From NCBI GenBank assembly GCA_022548915.1, contig JAKZES010000041.1, forward strand, positions 1-49,372: 49,372 bases of DNA, written 5' to 3'. Of the stretch, positions 24,430 to 32,515 are shown in pieces (positions within the stretch are counted from its first letter, which is position 1; each line of letters starts with the position of its first letter). The stretch comes from Verrucomicrobiaceae bacterium E54. GTDB taxonomy: Bacteria > Verrucomicrobiota > Verrucomicrobiia > Verrucomicrobiales > Akkermansiaceae. Below the pieces are notes generated by a model, which was not told where the DNA came from, searched no databases, and worked only from the letters and a program-made list of their open reading frames with translations. The translations under genes and the position numbers were made by a program.

Positions 24430-24457
24430 CCGCCTGAACCTCAAACCAACAATCCTC

Positions 24458-24952
24458 ATGGCACTCCAGATTGGCGATCAAGCCCCCGATTTCAACCTCG
24501 TCAGCAAAGGCGCGGACGGCCCCGAAGTGGTGAAACTCAGCGACCTGACCGACAAGGGCAACGTGGTCCTGCTTTTCTTCCCGATGGCCTTCACCAGCGT
24601 CTGCACCCAGGAATTCTGCGACCTCACCGCCGGCATGTCCGAGTATGAGGCGCTCGACGCCGTCGTCGTCGGAGTTTCGGGCGACAACCCCTTCGCTCAG
24701 GAAGCCTGGGCCCAGAAGGAAGGCATCAAGGTGCAACTTCTCAGCGACTACGAACACGAGGCGGCCAAGGCCTACGGCGTGGCCTACGAGCAGTTCCTCC
24801 CCGAAGCGAACCTGATCATGGGCGGCGTGCCGAAGCGCTCCGCCTTCGTCATCGACAAGGGCGGCATCGTCCGCCACGTCGACATTCAGGACCACCCGAA
24901 GGATCTCCCGGATTTCGACGCGATCCGCAAGGTGCTCGGCGAATTGGGCTGA
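24458..24952 (+). CDS. Peroxiredoxin (AhpC/TSA family, PrxQ/BCP-like)
   Basis: A thiol peroxidase of 164 aa that reduces hydrogen peroxide and organic hydroperoxides. The active site is FPMAFTSVCTQEFC: Cys49 is the expected peroxidatic residue in the Phe-x3-Cys-Thr context. A second Cys five residues later (Cys54) matches the resolving Cys of PrxQ/BCP-type enzymes. The C-terminal half has PKRSAFVIDKGGIVRHV. I chose the ATG at 24458 (MALQIGDQAPDFNL), the normal start of the family; an upstream ATG at 24419 would overlap the promoter-like elements. Confidence 0.94.
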   Translation: MALQIGDQAPDFNLVSKGADGPEVVKLSDLTDKGNVVLLFFPMAFTSVCTQEFCDLTAGMSEYEALDAVVVGVSGDNPFAQEAWAQKEGIKVQLLSDYEHEAAKAYGVAYEQFLPEANLIMGGVPKRSAFVIDKGGIVRHVDIQDHPKDLPDFDAIRKVLGELG

Positions 24953-24960
24953 GCGGCCCT

Positions 24961-24994
24961 CCTCTGGCTCTCCTCTTCCTCTGGCTCTCCTCTT
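24961..24994 (+). repeat. 17-bp tandem duplication
   Basis: CCTCTGGCTCTCCTCTT occurs twice without a gap between the convergent peroxiredoxin and lipoprotein genes. The second copy overlaps the first base pairs of the lipoprotein stop codon on the minus strand. Confidence 0.9.
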
Positions 24995-25634
24995 ATTCCG
25001 CAGCGGGCGCGGGGTCGTTCCCGGCCTCGCCGTCCGCAGCGGCATCCTCTCCAGCCCCATCCGCTCCGGCATCCACCGGATCGGGAAGTGGCGGAATATC
25101 GACCGCCGGATCGTCCTCCGGCGCGACGTCCGGGAGGATTGGCTCGTCGATCGGCGCGTCCGGATCGATGTCGGTCGGCACGAGCGGAACGTCGGGATCC
25201 GCTTCACTCGGATCCGCAACCGGGATCGGGCCACCATCCACCGGCGGCCATACCTGAACTTCGGAGCCCGGCGGCAAATTCGACCCCTCGTTTTCGCCCA
25301 TCACCTGCACGGTCGAGACGTATCCGAGCTCACCGGTGTCGAGCTCGACTTTGACGAAGCTTCCATCGTCCGAGATCACCTTCATCGAGGTATCGGCCTT
25401 GAGCAGCTTGTCGGCATTGGCCTCGCCGTCGGGGCGTTCCTTGTAGAATCCGGTGTTGTCCATCACCGCGGTCACGAACTCCCCGGCACGGTAGCCGGTG
25501 TTGATCACGTTGGCCTGGGTGCCATACCCGCCCGCGGCATCGAGTGGGTCAAAGCTGGAATTGATCGGTCCGCCGGTCTCACAACCGACGAGAAGCAGCC
25601 CGAGAGCTGAAATACAGGGAACGCGCGCATTCAT
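24993..25634 (-). CDS. Lipoprotein with SH3-like domain and acidic Pro-rich tail
   Basis: A 213-aa predicted lipoprotein. The leader MNARVPCISALGLLLVGC ends with a lipobox whose Cys18 would be lipidated. Residues about 40-115 (GYRAGEFVTAVMDNTGFYKE ... GELGYVSTVQVMG) look like a bacterial SH3-like module. The rest is dominated by Asp, Pro, Glu and Ala (for example DPDVPLVPTDIDPDAPID) and is probably disordered. I took the ATG at 25634; longer frames run through the neighbouring reductase gene in the wrong frame. It may tether something to the envelope. The function is unknown. Confidence 0.8.
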   Translation of the reverse strand: MNARVPCISALGLLLVGCETGGPINSSFDPLDAAGGYGTQANVINTGYRAGEFVTAVMDNTGFYKERPDGEANADKLLKADTSMKVISDDGSFVKVELDTGELGYVSTVQVMGENEGSNLPPGSEVQVWPPVDGGPIPVADPSEADPDVPLVPTDIDPDAPIDEPILPDVAPEDDPAVDIPPLPDPVDAGADGAGEDAAADGEAGNDPAPAAE

Positions 25635-25669
25635 GATCAGGGAAAAGCTCGCATGCCGGATCCCCCGGG

Positions 25670-26548
25670 TCAACGGCTTAGGAGATCGTCCAACAGGACC
25701 GTGACGTGCTCGCGCATGGCTTCCTGCCACGGCCGCAGGGGCCGGCCGAGACGCTGCGCGAGGCGTCCGGTCGCCATGGCGGTGTGGCGCGGACGGCGGA
25801 CCTTGAAAAACGGGACCTCGTCGAGGTGCTGGGCGATCATTTCCGGACGCCCCGGGATGGCTTCCCTCTCGAGCATGATCTCCACCACCCACTCGGCCAT
25901 GTCTTTCCAGCTGACCGGCTCGCCCGGATTGCAGGCGTGGAGGAGCTCGTTGCCCGGTCCCCGGTCGATCAACTCCGCCACCCATTCGGCGAGGTCGCCG
26001 GTGTGGCACGGCAGCGAGAACTTGTCGTCGATCGCCGCCAGCGGCTGCCCGGCCAGCGCCCGCCCGACGACCTGCTCGGGAAAGGCCGGACGCTCCGGAC
26101 CATGGACCCACGAGACCCGCAGCACGCAACCGCCCCCGGCAAGCACCGCCTCTTCGCCCGCGAGCTTCGTCCGGGCATACTCCGACAGCGGCCCGACGGC
26201 TGCCGACTCGTCCCGCAGGCCCGGCGACGATCCCTCGAGCACGTAGTCGGTGCTGAAATGGATCATCGCCGCGCCGTGCCGACGACACAGCGCCGCCAAT
26301 GCCGCGGGAGCCTCGGCATTGACCCGCCTGGCCAGCTCCGGCTCTTCCTCGCAGCGCTCGAGCGAAGTGACCGCCGCGGGATGGACGAGCAGGTCGAACC
26401 CGAGTCCGCCCACCCTTTCGACCGTCGACGGATCGGAAAAATCCCAGTCGGTCCGTGGCAGTTCGATCACCTCGTGATCGGTCGCCAGCCGCCGTGCCAG
26501 CGCCCGCCCGACCCGACCGGTGGTGCCGGTGACGGCAATCCGCGGCAT
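25670..26548 (-). CDS. RmlD-like NAD(P)-dependent sugar reductase (extended SDR)
   Basis: A 292-aa extended short-chain dehydrogenase most like dTDP-4-dehydrorhamnose reductase (RmlD). The Rossmann motif is ITVTG-like (RIAVTGTTGRVGRALA). The catalytic region shows HFSTDYVLEG and the Tyr-x3-Lys pair in LSEYARTKLAGEEAV, with LRVSWVHGPERPAFPEQVV downstream, all as in RmlD. No other dTDP-rhamnose genes are adjacent, but manC lies just beyond the neighbouring small gene, consistent with nucleotide-sugar or polysaccharide synthesis. Its ATG overlaps the stop of the upstream small membrane protein gene by one base (TGATG), so the two are coupled. Confidence 0.88.
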   Translation of the reverse strand: MPRIAVTGTTGRVGRALARRLATDHEVIELPRTDWDFSDPSTVERVGGLGFDLLVHPAAVTSLERCEEEPELARRVNAEAPAALAALCRRHGAAMIHFSTDYVLEGSSPGLRDESAAVGPLSEYARTKLAGEEAVLAGGGCVLRVSWVHGPERPAFPEQVVGRALAGQPLAAIDDKFSLPCHTGDLAEWVAELIDRGPGNELLHACNPGEPVSWKDMAEWVVEIMLEREAIPGRPEMIAQHLDEVPFFKVRRPRHTAMATGRLAQRLGRPLRPWQEAMREHVTVLLDDLLSR

Positions 26549-26856
26549 CAGATCACCCCGGCGTCTTCGAGCTGGGTCTCGACGAAGCCATCACCCGCGT
26601 CGCGGATCCCGCGGATCCGGCGCTGCACACCGCGGCGGGAATGCGGGCCATTGATCAGATCGACAATCCCCGACACCGCGAGCGGCATCAGGGCTGCCAC
26701 GCCCAGGGCGGCCAGGCCGATCGCCACGCCACGGCGGGCATTGTCGTGCATCACCTCCCCGAGGATCAGGCCGGCGGCGGCTCCCAGCAGGGCGGGCGAC
26801 GCCAGCGCGGAGGCCTCGGTCCACTCGATGTCCGGATCAACGTTCTCGTGACTCAT
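26548..26856 (-). CDS. Small membrane protein of unknown function
   Basis: A 102-aa protein with two hydrophobic stretches (about 18-37, SALASPALLGAAAGLILGEV; and about 43-68, GVAIGLAALGVAALMPLAVSGIVDLI). A basic segment (HSRRGVQRRIRGIRDA) and an acidic C-terminus follow. I do not recognise a family. It precedes the RmlD-like gene with a one-base overlap, so it is probably translated and co-regulated. It lies divergent from manC across a 123-bp gap. Confidence 0.7.
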   Translation of the reverse strand: MSHENVDPDIEWTEASALASPALLGAAAGLILGEVMHDNARRGVAIGLAALGVAALMPLAVSGIVDLINGPHSRRGVQRRIRGIRDAGDGFVETQLEDAGVI

Positions 26857-26979
26857 GAAGGGAACCTAGCAGTGCCCGGCGCGGGGACAATCCGGAAACG
26901 CACCGCGCCGATTCAGGCTTTCCGTCCGAACCCTCGTGCCTAAAGTGCGCCCGGTTCACCCCCTCAGCCCATTGCCGAC

Positions 26980-28053
26980 ATGCCTTCGACCTACGCCCTG
27001 ATCCTCGCCGGTGGTTCCGGCACCCGTTTCTGGCCCTTGAGCCGCGATGCCCGCCCGAAGCAGCTGCTGCGGCTTTTCGGTGAGGAAACCCTGCTCGAGC
27101 AGACGATCCGCCGCCTCGAAGGCCTGGTCCCGCTCGAGAACATCCTCATCCTCACCAATGCCGTGCAGCTCGACGCCGTGCGCGAGGTCGCCTCGATGCT
27201 GCCGGAGGAGAACATTTTCGCCGAACCGGCCAAGCGCGACACCGCGCCGGCGGTCGCCCTCGGCATCGGCCTCGTCGCCAACCGCGACCCCGACGCCACC
27301 ATGATGGTCCTGCCCGCCGACCAGCTCATCCGCGACACCGAAGCCTACCACGCCGTGATGCGCGACGCCGTGGCCACGGCCGAAGCCACCAACGGAGTGG
27401 TCACCATCGGCATCAAGCCGACATGGGCCTGCCCGTCCTACGGCTACATCGAGCGCGGCTCGCCGGCATCGATCCCGGGCTTCGAGGGTGAAAACCGCCC
27501 CTTCGAGGTCGAGCGGTTCCGCGAGAAGCCAAGCGCCGAGCTGGCCGAGACCTTCATCGCCGCCGGCAGCTTTTCCTGGAATGCCGGCATGTTCGTCTGG
27601 TCGCTGCCGACCGTCGTCGACGAGCTCGGCCGCCATGCGCCGGAGCTGGCGGACTTCGTTGCCGAACTCCGCAACTCGACCGACCTGGACGCCACCGTCG
27701 CCGCACGGTTTGCCGGACTCACGCCGATCTCCATCGACTACGCGCTCATGGAAAAAGCCGGCCGCGTCCTCAACATCGAGGCTACCTTCGACTGGGACGA
27801 CGTCGGCTCGTGGCTCTCGGTGGCGAAGTATTTCGAGACCGACTCCGACAACAACTGCTCCAACGACCCGGTCGCCCAGATCGACTCGCAGAACAACATC
27901 GTCTTCAACGATCGCAAGGGGGCCAAGATCGCGCTGCTCGGGGTCGACGACCTGATCGTCGTGCAGACCGGCGACGCCCTGCTCATCGCCAACCGCCACC
28001 AGGCCGACGACATCAAGAAGCTCTCCCCGAAGCTCCCGCCCGAACTGCTCTAA
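26980..28053 (+). CDS. manC: Mannose-1-phosphate guanylyltransferase
   Basis: Makes GDP-mannose from mannose-1-phosphate and GTP for polysaccharide or glycan synthesis. The nucleotidyltransferase signature is LILAGGSGTRFWPLSRDARPKQ at the N-terminus. Other family marks are MMVLPADQLI, VTIGIKPTWACPSYGYIERG, the VERFREKP segment and SWNAGMFVW. At 357 aa it is the single-domain type, without the C-terminal phosphomannose isomerase cupin of bifunctional enzymes. A TAA stop is followed four bases later by a heptamer repeat array. Confidence 0.95.
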   Translation: MPSTYALILAGGSGTRFWPLSRDARPKQLLRLFGEETLLEQTIRRLEGLVPLENILILTNAVQLDAVREVASMLPEENIFAEPAKRDTAPAVALGIGLVANRDPDATMMVLPADQLIRDTEAYHAVMRDAVATAEATNGVVTIGIKPTWACPSYGYIERGSPASIPGFEGENRPFEVERFREKPSAELAETFIAAGSFSWNAGMFVWSLPTVVDELGRHAPELADFVAELRNSTDLDATVAARFAGLTPISIDYALMEKAGRVLNIEATFDWDDVGSWLSVAKYFETDSDNNCSNDPVAQIDSQNNIVFNDRKGAKIALLGVDDLIVVQTGDALLIANRHQADDIKKLSPKLPPELL

Positions 28054-28056
28054 CCA

Positions 28057-28126
28057 AGTGCAGAGTGCAGATTGCAGGGTTCAGGTCCGGAAATCTGAAC
28101 TCTTAAATCTGAACTCCGAACTCCAC
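28057..28126 (+). repeat. Heptanucleotide repeat array at the ruvX start
   Basis: Ten in-register 7-mers run from the manC stop into the ruvX coding frame: AGTGCAG twice, ATTGCAG, GGTTCAG, GTCCGGA, AATCTGA, ACTCTTA, AATCTGA, ACTCCGA, ACTCCAC. It resembles short tandemly repeated repetitive sequences known from other bacteria such as cyanobacteria. The only standard start codon for ruvX, a GTG at 28058, is inside the first unit. Confidence 0.75.
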
Positions 28127-28537
28127 CATCCCGCCCTCGGCATCGACCATGGCGACGCCCGCATCGGCATCGCCGCCACCGATCCACTGGGCATTCTCGC
28201 CCATCCGGTCGAGACCATCGACCTCCGCACCACCCCGCCGATCGACCGCATCGCCGGGATTGCGGGCGAGCGGCGGATCCGGACGCTTGTCCTCGGACTC
28301 CCGCTGAATCTCGACGGCGAGGAAGGCCCCGCCGCCGCGAAAGTCCGGAAATTCGCGGAAAAACTCGCCGCGCGACTGCCGGAAATCCCCCTCGTCCTGG
28401 TCGACGAGTCCCACACCACCGTCGACGCCGCCGAAAAACTGCGGCAGGCGGGCCGCAAGGCGAGGCGGCAGAAAGAGGTGATCGACCAGGCCGCCGCCGT
28501 CGAAATCCTCCGGAGGTGGATGGAAACCGGGCTTTGA
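28058..28537 (+). CDS. ruvX: Holliday junction resolvase-like protein YqgF/RuvX
   Basis: A putative RNase H-fold nuclease involved in 16S rRNA 5'-end maturation and/or Holliday junction resolution. The core matches YqgF: ALGIDHGDARIGIAATDPLG with its catalytic Asp, LVLGLPLNLDGEEG, and LVDESHTTVDAAEKL near the C-terminus. The first 24 residues (MQSADCRVQVRK...) come from the heptamer array and have no family counterpart. The only ATG/GTG/TTG start in frame is the GTG at 28058; a CTG at 28109 is the alternative that would fit normal length (about 142 aa). It follows manC closely. Confidence 0.9.
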   Translation: MQSADCRVQVRKSELLNLNSELHHPALGIDHGDARIGIAATDPLGILAHPVETIDLRTTPPIDRIAGIAGERRIRTLVLGLPLNLDGEEGPAAAKVRKFAEKLAARLPEIPLVLVDESHTTVDAAEKLRQAGRKARRQKEVIDQAAAVEILRRWMETGL

Positions 28538-28569
28538 CAAGAGGGCCGCCGCCACCGATTTTCCGCGCC

Positions 28570-29565
28570 ATGCGATTTGCCTTCATCCCGCTGCTCGTCA
28601 CCCAGGCCTGGGCCGTTCAAGCGACCTGCCAGTTGACGCTGGAACCCCCGGGGTCGGGTTTCAATGTCCTGTCGATGACGGTCGATCCCTTGCCCGCAGA
28701 GGGCTTCGATCTGCCCCCATCCACCGATACCTGTGATCTCAACGGCTCGATGAATGCGACGCTCGACGTAGACCTGACCACACACAAGACGTCGGAGCTG
28801 ACCCTCACAAGCGGTACCGTTTTCGCCGACGATGGCGACCCCGGCGACGACGACTTCATATTCGGCGGAAGCGCACGCGACGGCCTCACCACGGTAACCT
28901 ATGACCTGAGGGCCAATGGACTCTCCACCGTGGTCTTCACGACCACTCGTCCAGGCGCGATGACAAGCATCGCCAATGGGGAGTTCGATGCGTCTGAACA
29001 CACTTTTAATGTGATCGGCGGCACCCTTGAGGGGGATATTACTGTGAACGTATTCGGTTTTCCGCCTAGCGTGAACCCCATCGATCGAACCGTTTCAGAG
29101 GAGGAACCCATCGCAGGCACCGGCAACGGCACCGGAACCGTGACACTCACACCAACGGGCAGCTCTCCAGGATCCTACAATGTGACACTGATCCTCCCCA
29201 TCTCCTCATTCAAAACCTACCAGAACGCCGAGGGAACCGCCGACTCCTTCACGGTCGAGACCAACGCCATCATCAAGGCCACCGGCACCCTGCAGGTGCC
29301 GGTCGGCGCCCCGAAAATCGAGTCGGTGGGCATGATCCCGGGCAACAAGCTGCAGATCCAGATCAGCGGATTGGCCCCGGGCTCCGACTACCTGCTGACC
29401 GAATCCGGCGATCTGTCCAGCTTCGGGGTGCCGGCAGGATCGGTCACCGCCGACACGGTGGCGGCACCCGGAGGCGCGTTCACCGCCACCGGAGCCACCA
29501 CGACGCTGGAAGTCGTGTTGCCCGCAGGCACCAGCGCCTTCTACAGGGTCGAGGATGCTCCTTGA
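28570..29565 (+). CDS. Secreted beta-rich protein of unknown function
   Basis: A 331-aa protein with a signal peptide (MRFAFIPLLVTQAWAVQA). The rest is rich in Thr, Ser, Gly and Val, with strand-like repeats. The C-terminus (VESVGMIPGNKLQIQISGLAPGSDYLLTESGDLSSF ... FYRVEDAP) resembles a verrucomicrobial C-terminal module that may act in export or anchoring; the same FYR(V/L) ending recurs in the partial protein at the right edge. Base composition is less GC-biased than in neighbouring housekeeping genes. A TTGACA hexamer at 28534 overlaps the ruvX stop but lacks a good -10 box. The function is unknown. Confidence 0.78.
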   Translation: MRFAFIPLLVTQAWAVQATCQLTLEPPGSGFNVLSMTVDPLPAEGFDLPPSTDTCDLNGSMNATLDVDLTTHKTSELTLTSGTVFADDGDPGDDDFIFGGSARDGLTTVTYDLRANGLSTVVFTTTRPGAMTSIANGEFDASEHTFNVIGGTLEGDITVNVFGFPPSVNPIDRTVSEEEPIAGTGNGTGTVTLTPTGSSPGSYNVTLILPISSFKTYQNAEGTADSFTVETNAIIKATGTLQVPVGAPKIESVGMIPGNKLQIQISGLAPGSDYLLTESGDLSSFGVPAGSVTADTVAAPGGAFTATGATTTLEVVLPAGTSAFYRVEDAP

Positions 29566-29660
29566 AGTCGTTGATGGAAGAAGCTGCCCGCTTCAGGATC
29601 ATCATGAGCTTCGCGCCTGAGGGCTAGTGTGGTCCGTCCAACAGATTGGTGGTTTTGGGA

Positions 29661-29741
29661 ACCGCAGATTGAGGGGATTACGCAGATTTGCAGGGACCAA
29701 AGAATCTACGTAATCCGTTTAATCCCCCTAAATCCGTGGTA
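29661..29741. repeat. Imperfect inverted dispersed repeat
   Basis: The left part has CCGCAGATTGAGGGGATTA followed by CGCAGATT. The right part, read on the opposite strand, has CCACGGATTTAGGGGGATTA and continues with ACGGATTACGTAGATT. The halves are imperfect inverted copies of AT-richer sequence set in GC-rich DNA. Sequences of this kind (CACGGATT/CGCAGATT) recur between genes in several phyla. Confidence 0.6.
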
Positions 29742-29771
29742 GCCGGCCCGATCCAGCCCTGACGGATAGTT

Positions 29772-29823
29772 GCTCGTCCGTAAGGCGGCCTACACCAGGT
29801 AGGGACGAGCGGCCCGCTCGTCC
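29772..29823. repeat. GTAG-headed REP-like hairpins, back to back
   Basis: GTAG at 29799-29802 is followed by a perfect 9-bp stem, GGACGAGCG (29803-29811), with loop GCC and its complement to 29823. On the other strand a second GTAG (complement at 29790-29793) leads into GCCGCCTTACGGACGAGC. Two GTAG heads facing outward from a short centre is the layout expected of paired REP elements. Confidence 0.65.
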
Positions 29824-29927
29824 GGCAGAACACCGGGGATCCCCGACCCGCGGTCGGCCCGGAGGTCCGGCCCGACCTTTGCCCTCGCACGACCGGAATC
29901 CCGCTGCTATTCCCCCCGCCCCACTCC

Positions 29928-31229
29928 ATGTTTGAAGTCCGCGAAAAGCCGGAGATGGTCGAACGGGCGCTGCTGGTGCGCCTCTACTTCGATCCCCGCG
30001 AAGCCGACGAGTCCGAGGCCCTGCTCGAGGAACTCGAGGAGCTCGTGCGCACCTTGGGCATCGGGGTGGTCGACAAGCTGCTCGCGAAGTCGCGCTCGAT
30101 GCACAAGAAGTTCCTCTGCGGCACCGGCAAGGCCGCCGAGATCGTCGAACTCGCCAGGGCCCACGAGTGCGACTGCATCGTCTTCGACAACCAGCTCGCC
30201 CCCTCGCAGCAGCGCGAGTGGGAGGCCGCCTCGGACCTGTGCGTGATCGACCGCGAGGAGGTCATCCTCGACATCTTCGCCAAGCGGGCCGCCACCCGCG
30301 AGGCGCGGCTGCAGGTGGAACTCGCCCGCATGCAGTATGCCCTGCCGCGGATGGCCCGGATGTGGGGCCACCTCGACCGCGAGGGCGGCGGCGGCTCCGG
30401 CGGCGCGGCCGCCGCCCGCGGCATGGGTGAGAAGCAGATCGAGGTCGACCGCCGCATGGCCCGGGTGCGCATCGACCGGGCGAAGCGCGAACTCGAGGAC
30501 GTCCGCAAGCAGCGCGCCACCCAACGCCAGAACCGCGAACGCCTCGACACTCCGCACGCCGCCATCGTCGGCTACACCAATGCCGGCAAGTCCACCCTGC
30601 TCAACCGCCTGTCAGGCTCGGACGTGCTGTCGAAGGACATGCTCTTTGCCACCCTCGACACCACCACCCGCCGCATCGACCTGCCCGACGGCCAGCCGCT
30701 GCTGCTCACCGACACGGTCGGCTTCGTCCGCAACCTGCCCCACCGCCTGGTCGAGGCGTTCAAGGCCACGCTCGAGGAAGCGGTGCTCGCCGATTTCCTC
30801 ATCCACGTCCTCGACGCCTCGGCCCCGGAGATCGAGCGTTTCCACGACACCACACTCGAGGTCCTCGAGGAGCTGGGCGCCGGCGACAAGAAGGTCATCA
30901 CGGTGCTCAACAAGATCGATCGCGTCGAGGACCCCGAGGAACTCGCCCGGATCGACCAGCTCTATCCCGACGCCCTGCGTGCCTCGGCGCTCACCGGCAA
31001 GGGGATCGACGCCCTCCTCACCGAGTGCTCGCACTTACTGGCCGACCGCGTGCGCCGCGTGCGCTACCGCATTCCGCAGTCCCGGGCCGACCTCGTCGCC
31101 CTGCTTCACGAGGACGCCAAGATCCTTTCCACCGACTACGAGGGAAACGACGTGCTGGTGCACGCCGTGGTGCCGGCCGCCGTGGCGGGGAAGTTGGAGG
31201 ATTTCCGCGAGCACAGCGAAGCGACATAG
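29928..31229 (+). CDS. hflX: Ribosome-associated GTPase HflX
   Basis: A GTPase that splits or rescues ribosomes under stress. The N-terminal HflX domain (about 1-200) includes KSRSMHKKFLCGTGKAAEI, VFDNQLAPSQQREWE and the Gly-rich GHLDREGGGGSGGAAAARG before MGEKQIEVDRR. The G domain shows G1 GYTNAGKSTLLNRL, G3 DTVGFVRNLPH and G4 NKID. At 433 aa it has normal length. The stop codon TAG lies inside a nonamer repeat shared with the spacer before lpxK. Confidence 0.96.
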   Translation: MFEVREKPEMVERALLVRLYFDPREADESEALLEELEELVRTLGIGVVDKLLAKSRSMHKKFLCGTGKAAEIVELARAHECDCIVFDNQLAPSQQREWEAASDLCVIDREEVILDIFAKRAATREARLQVELARMQYALPRMARMWGHLDREGGGGSGGAAAARGMGEKQIEVDRRMARVRIDRAKRELEDVRKQRATQRQNRERLDTPHAAIVGYTNAGKSTLLNRLSGSDVLSKDMLFATLDTTTRRIDLPDGQPLLLTDTVGFVRNLPHRLVEAFKATLEEAVLADFLIHVLDASAPEIERFHDTTLEVLEELGAGDKKVITVLNKIDRVEDPEELARIDQLYPDALRASALTGKGIDALLTECSHLLADRVRRVRYRIPQSRADLVALLHEDAKILSTDYEGNDVLVHAVVPAAVAGKLEDFREHSEAT

Positions 31230-31252
31230 GTCCCATAGGTCCCATACGACCT
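31226..31252 (+). repeat. Nonamer tandem repeat at the hflX stop
   Basis: ATAGGTCCC occurs twice in tandem, followed by the related ATACGACCT. The TAG stop codon of hflX (31227-31229) is part of the first unit. Confidence 0.7.
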
Positions 31253-31293
31253 ATTGCCCCAGGCTCCCGCATCCCCCATAGTCGGCACGCTTC

Positions 31294-32505
31294 ATGAAGG
31301 AAACCCTCGCCGAGCTGGAACGCTGGGGCGCCGATGTGATCTTCGGCCGCGCCCGGGGATTCCGCGCGGGCATGACGCGCCTGGCGATGAGCGCGCTTTC
31401 CTTCGTCTTCCGCGGGCTGGTCGCGCTGCGGTTGCTCATCTTCCGCAAGCGCTGGAAACAGCAGGCCCATCTGGGCACCCACGTCATCTCGATCGGCAAC
31501 ATCACCGTCGGCGGCACCGGCAAGACCCCCGTGACCGAAATGCTCGCGAAGACCCTGCGCGACCGCGGGCGCAAGGTGGCGATCCTCTCGCGGGGCTACA
31601 AGAGCCGCCGCCTCAAGGAGACCCAGAAGTGGAAGGACTCCGAAGGCCAGCCGATCGACGCCGAGGACATGCCGAAGGTCGTCTCGGACGGCCGCGCGCT
31701 GCTGCTGGATTCGAAATACGCGGGCGACGAACCCTTCATGCTCGCCCGCAACCTCGACGGGGTCTCGGTGGTCGTCGACAAGGACCGCATCAAGGGCGGC
31801 CGCTTCGCCGTGCGGCAACTCGAGGCCGACACGCTGGTGCTCGACGACGGCCTGCAGTACCTGCGGCTCGCCCACGGCACCGACATCGTGCTGGTCGACA
31901 AGACCGCCCCCTACGGCACCGGCCACCTGCTGCCGCGCGGCACGCTGCGTGAACCGCCGGCCAATCTCTGCCGTGCCAGCTACATCCTCATCACCAAGTG
32001 CGACGGCACGCCGAACGACACGCTGATCGAGGAACTCCGCCGTCACAACCGCTTCGCCCCCATCATCGAATGCACCCACGGCCCCCGCTATCTCGAGGAG
32101 TTGTTCACCGGCCGCCGCGAGGATCTTGAATTCCTGCGCGACAAGTGGGTCGCCGCGATTTCCGGCATCGCCGTGCCGGAAAGTTTCGAGCGCAGCATCG
32201 AGCGGCTCGGAGCGCGGGTCGAGATCCGCCGCCATTTCCCCGATCACTACCGCTTCACCCGCAAAGAGGTCGACGCCTTCATGACCCGCTGCATCGAGCG
32301 CGACATGGAGCTGGTCGTCACCACCGAGAAGGACGCCGTGCGCTTCCCCCGCCCCACCGACATGACCGTGCCGATCTGGTTCCTGCGCATCGAGGTCGAG
32401 ATCCTCAAGGGCCACGACGAGTGGGAGGAGATGATCGACCGCATGTGCCTCCCGCACGCTCCCGGCGACCCCGTGCTCCGCTTCCGCGAGGCCTACGCGG
32501 TATGA
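31294..32505 (+). CDS. lpxK: Tetraacyldisaccharide 4'-kinase
   Basis: Phosphorylates the lipid A disaccharide precursor at the 4' position on the inner face of the cytoplasmic membrane, so this organism makes lipid A. The P-loop is [18 protein letters not shown] (about residue 67). The conserved AILSRGYKS and the catalytic-region DDGLQYLRL are present; many homologues have DDGxQH, so Tyr replaces His here. A membrane-associating N-terminal helix ([18 protein letters not shown]) is visible. At 403 aa it is somewhat longer than the Escherichia coli enzyme (328 aa). Confidence 0.93.
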   Translation: MKETLAELERWGADVIFGRARGFRAGMTRLAMSALSFVFRGLVALRLLIFRKRWKQQAHLGTHVISIGNITVGGTGKTPVTEMLAKTLRDRGRKVAILSRGYKSRRLKETQKWKDSEGQPIDAEDMPKVVSDGRALLLDSKYAGDEPFMLARNLDGVSVVVDKDRIKGGRFAVRQLEADTLVLDDGLQYLRLAHGTDIVLVDKTAPYGTGHLLPRGTLREPPANLCRASYILITKCDGTPNDTLIEELRRHNRFAPIIECTHGPRYLEELFTGRREDLEFLRDKWVAAISGIAVPESFERSIERLGARVEIRRHFPDHYRFTRKEVDAFMTRCIERDMELVVTTEKDAVRFPRPTDMTVPIWFLRIEVEILKGHDEWEEMIDRMCLPHAPGDPVLRFREAYAV

Positions 32506-32515
32506 AGTTCTGTTC

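Larger units (their letters stand above)
29566..29927. other. Gene-free stretch with dispersed repeats
   Basis: No plausible coding sequence was seen on either strand in these 362 bases. It holds an imperfect inverted dispersed repeat (29661-29741) and a pair of GTAG-headed hairpins (29772-29823), listed separately. The last 40 bases lead into hflX without an obvious ribosome-binding site. Confidence 0.7.

Noticed and set aside
25632-26288. An upstream extension of the lipoprotein gene
   Set aside because: It is out of frame with, and antagonistic to, the RmlD-like gene. The lipobox leader starts at 25634.
28534-28562. TTGACA at 28534 as a promoter for the secreted protein gene
   Set aside because: There is no acceptable -10 element at the right distance and it would leave almost no leader.
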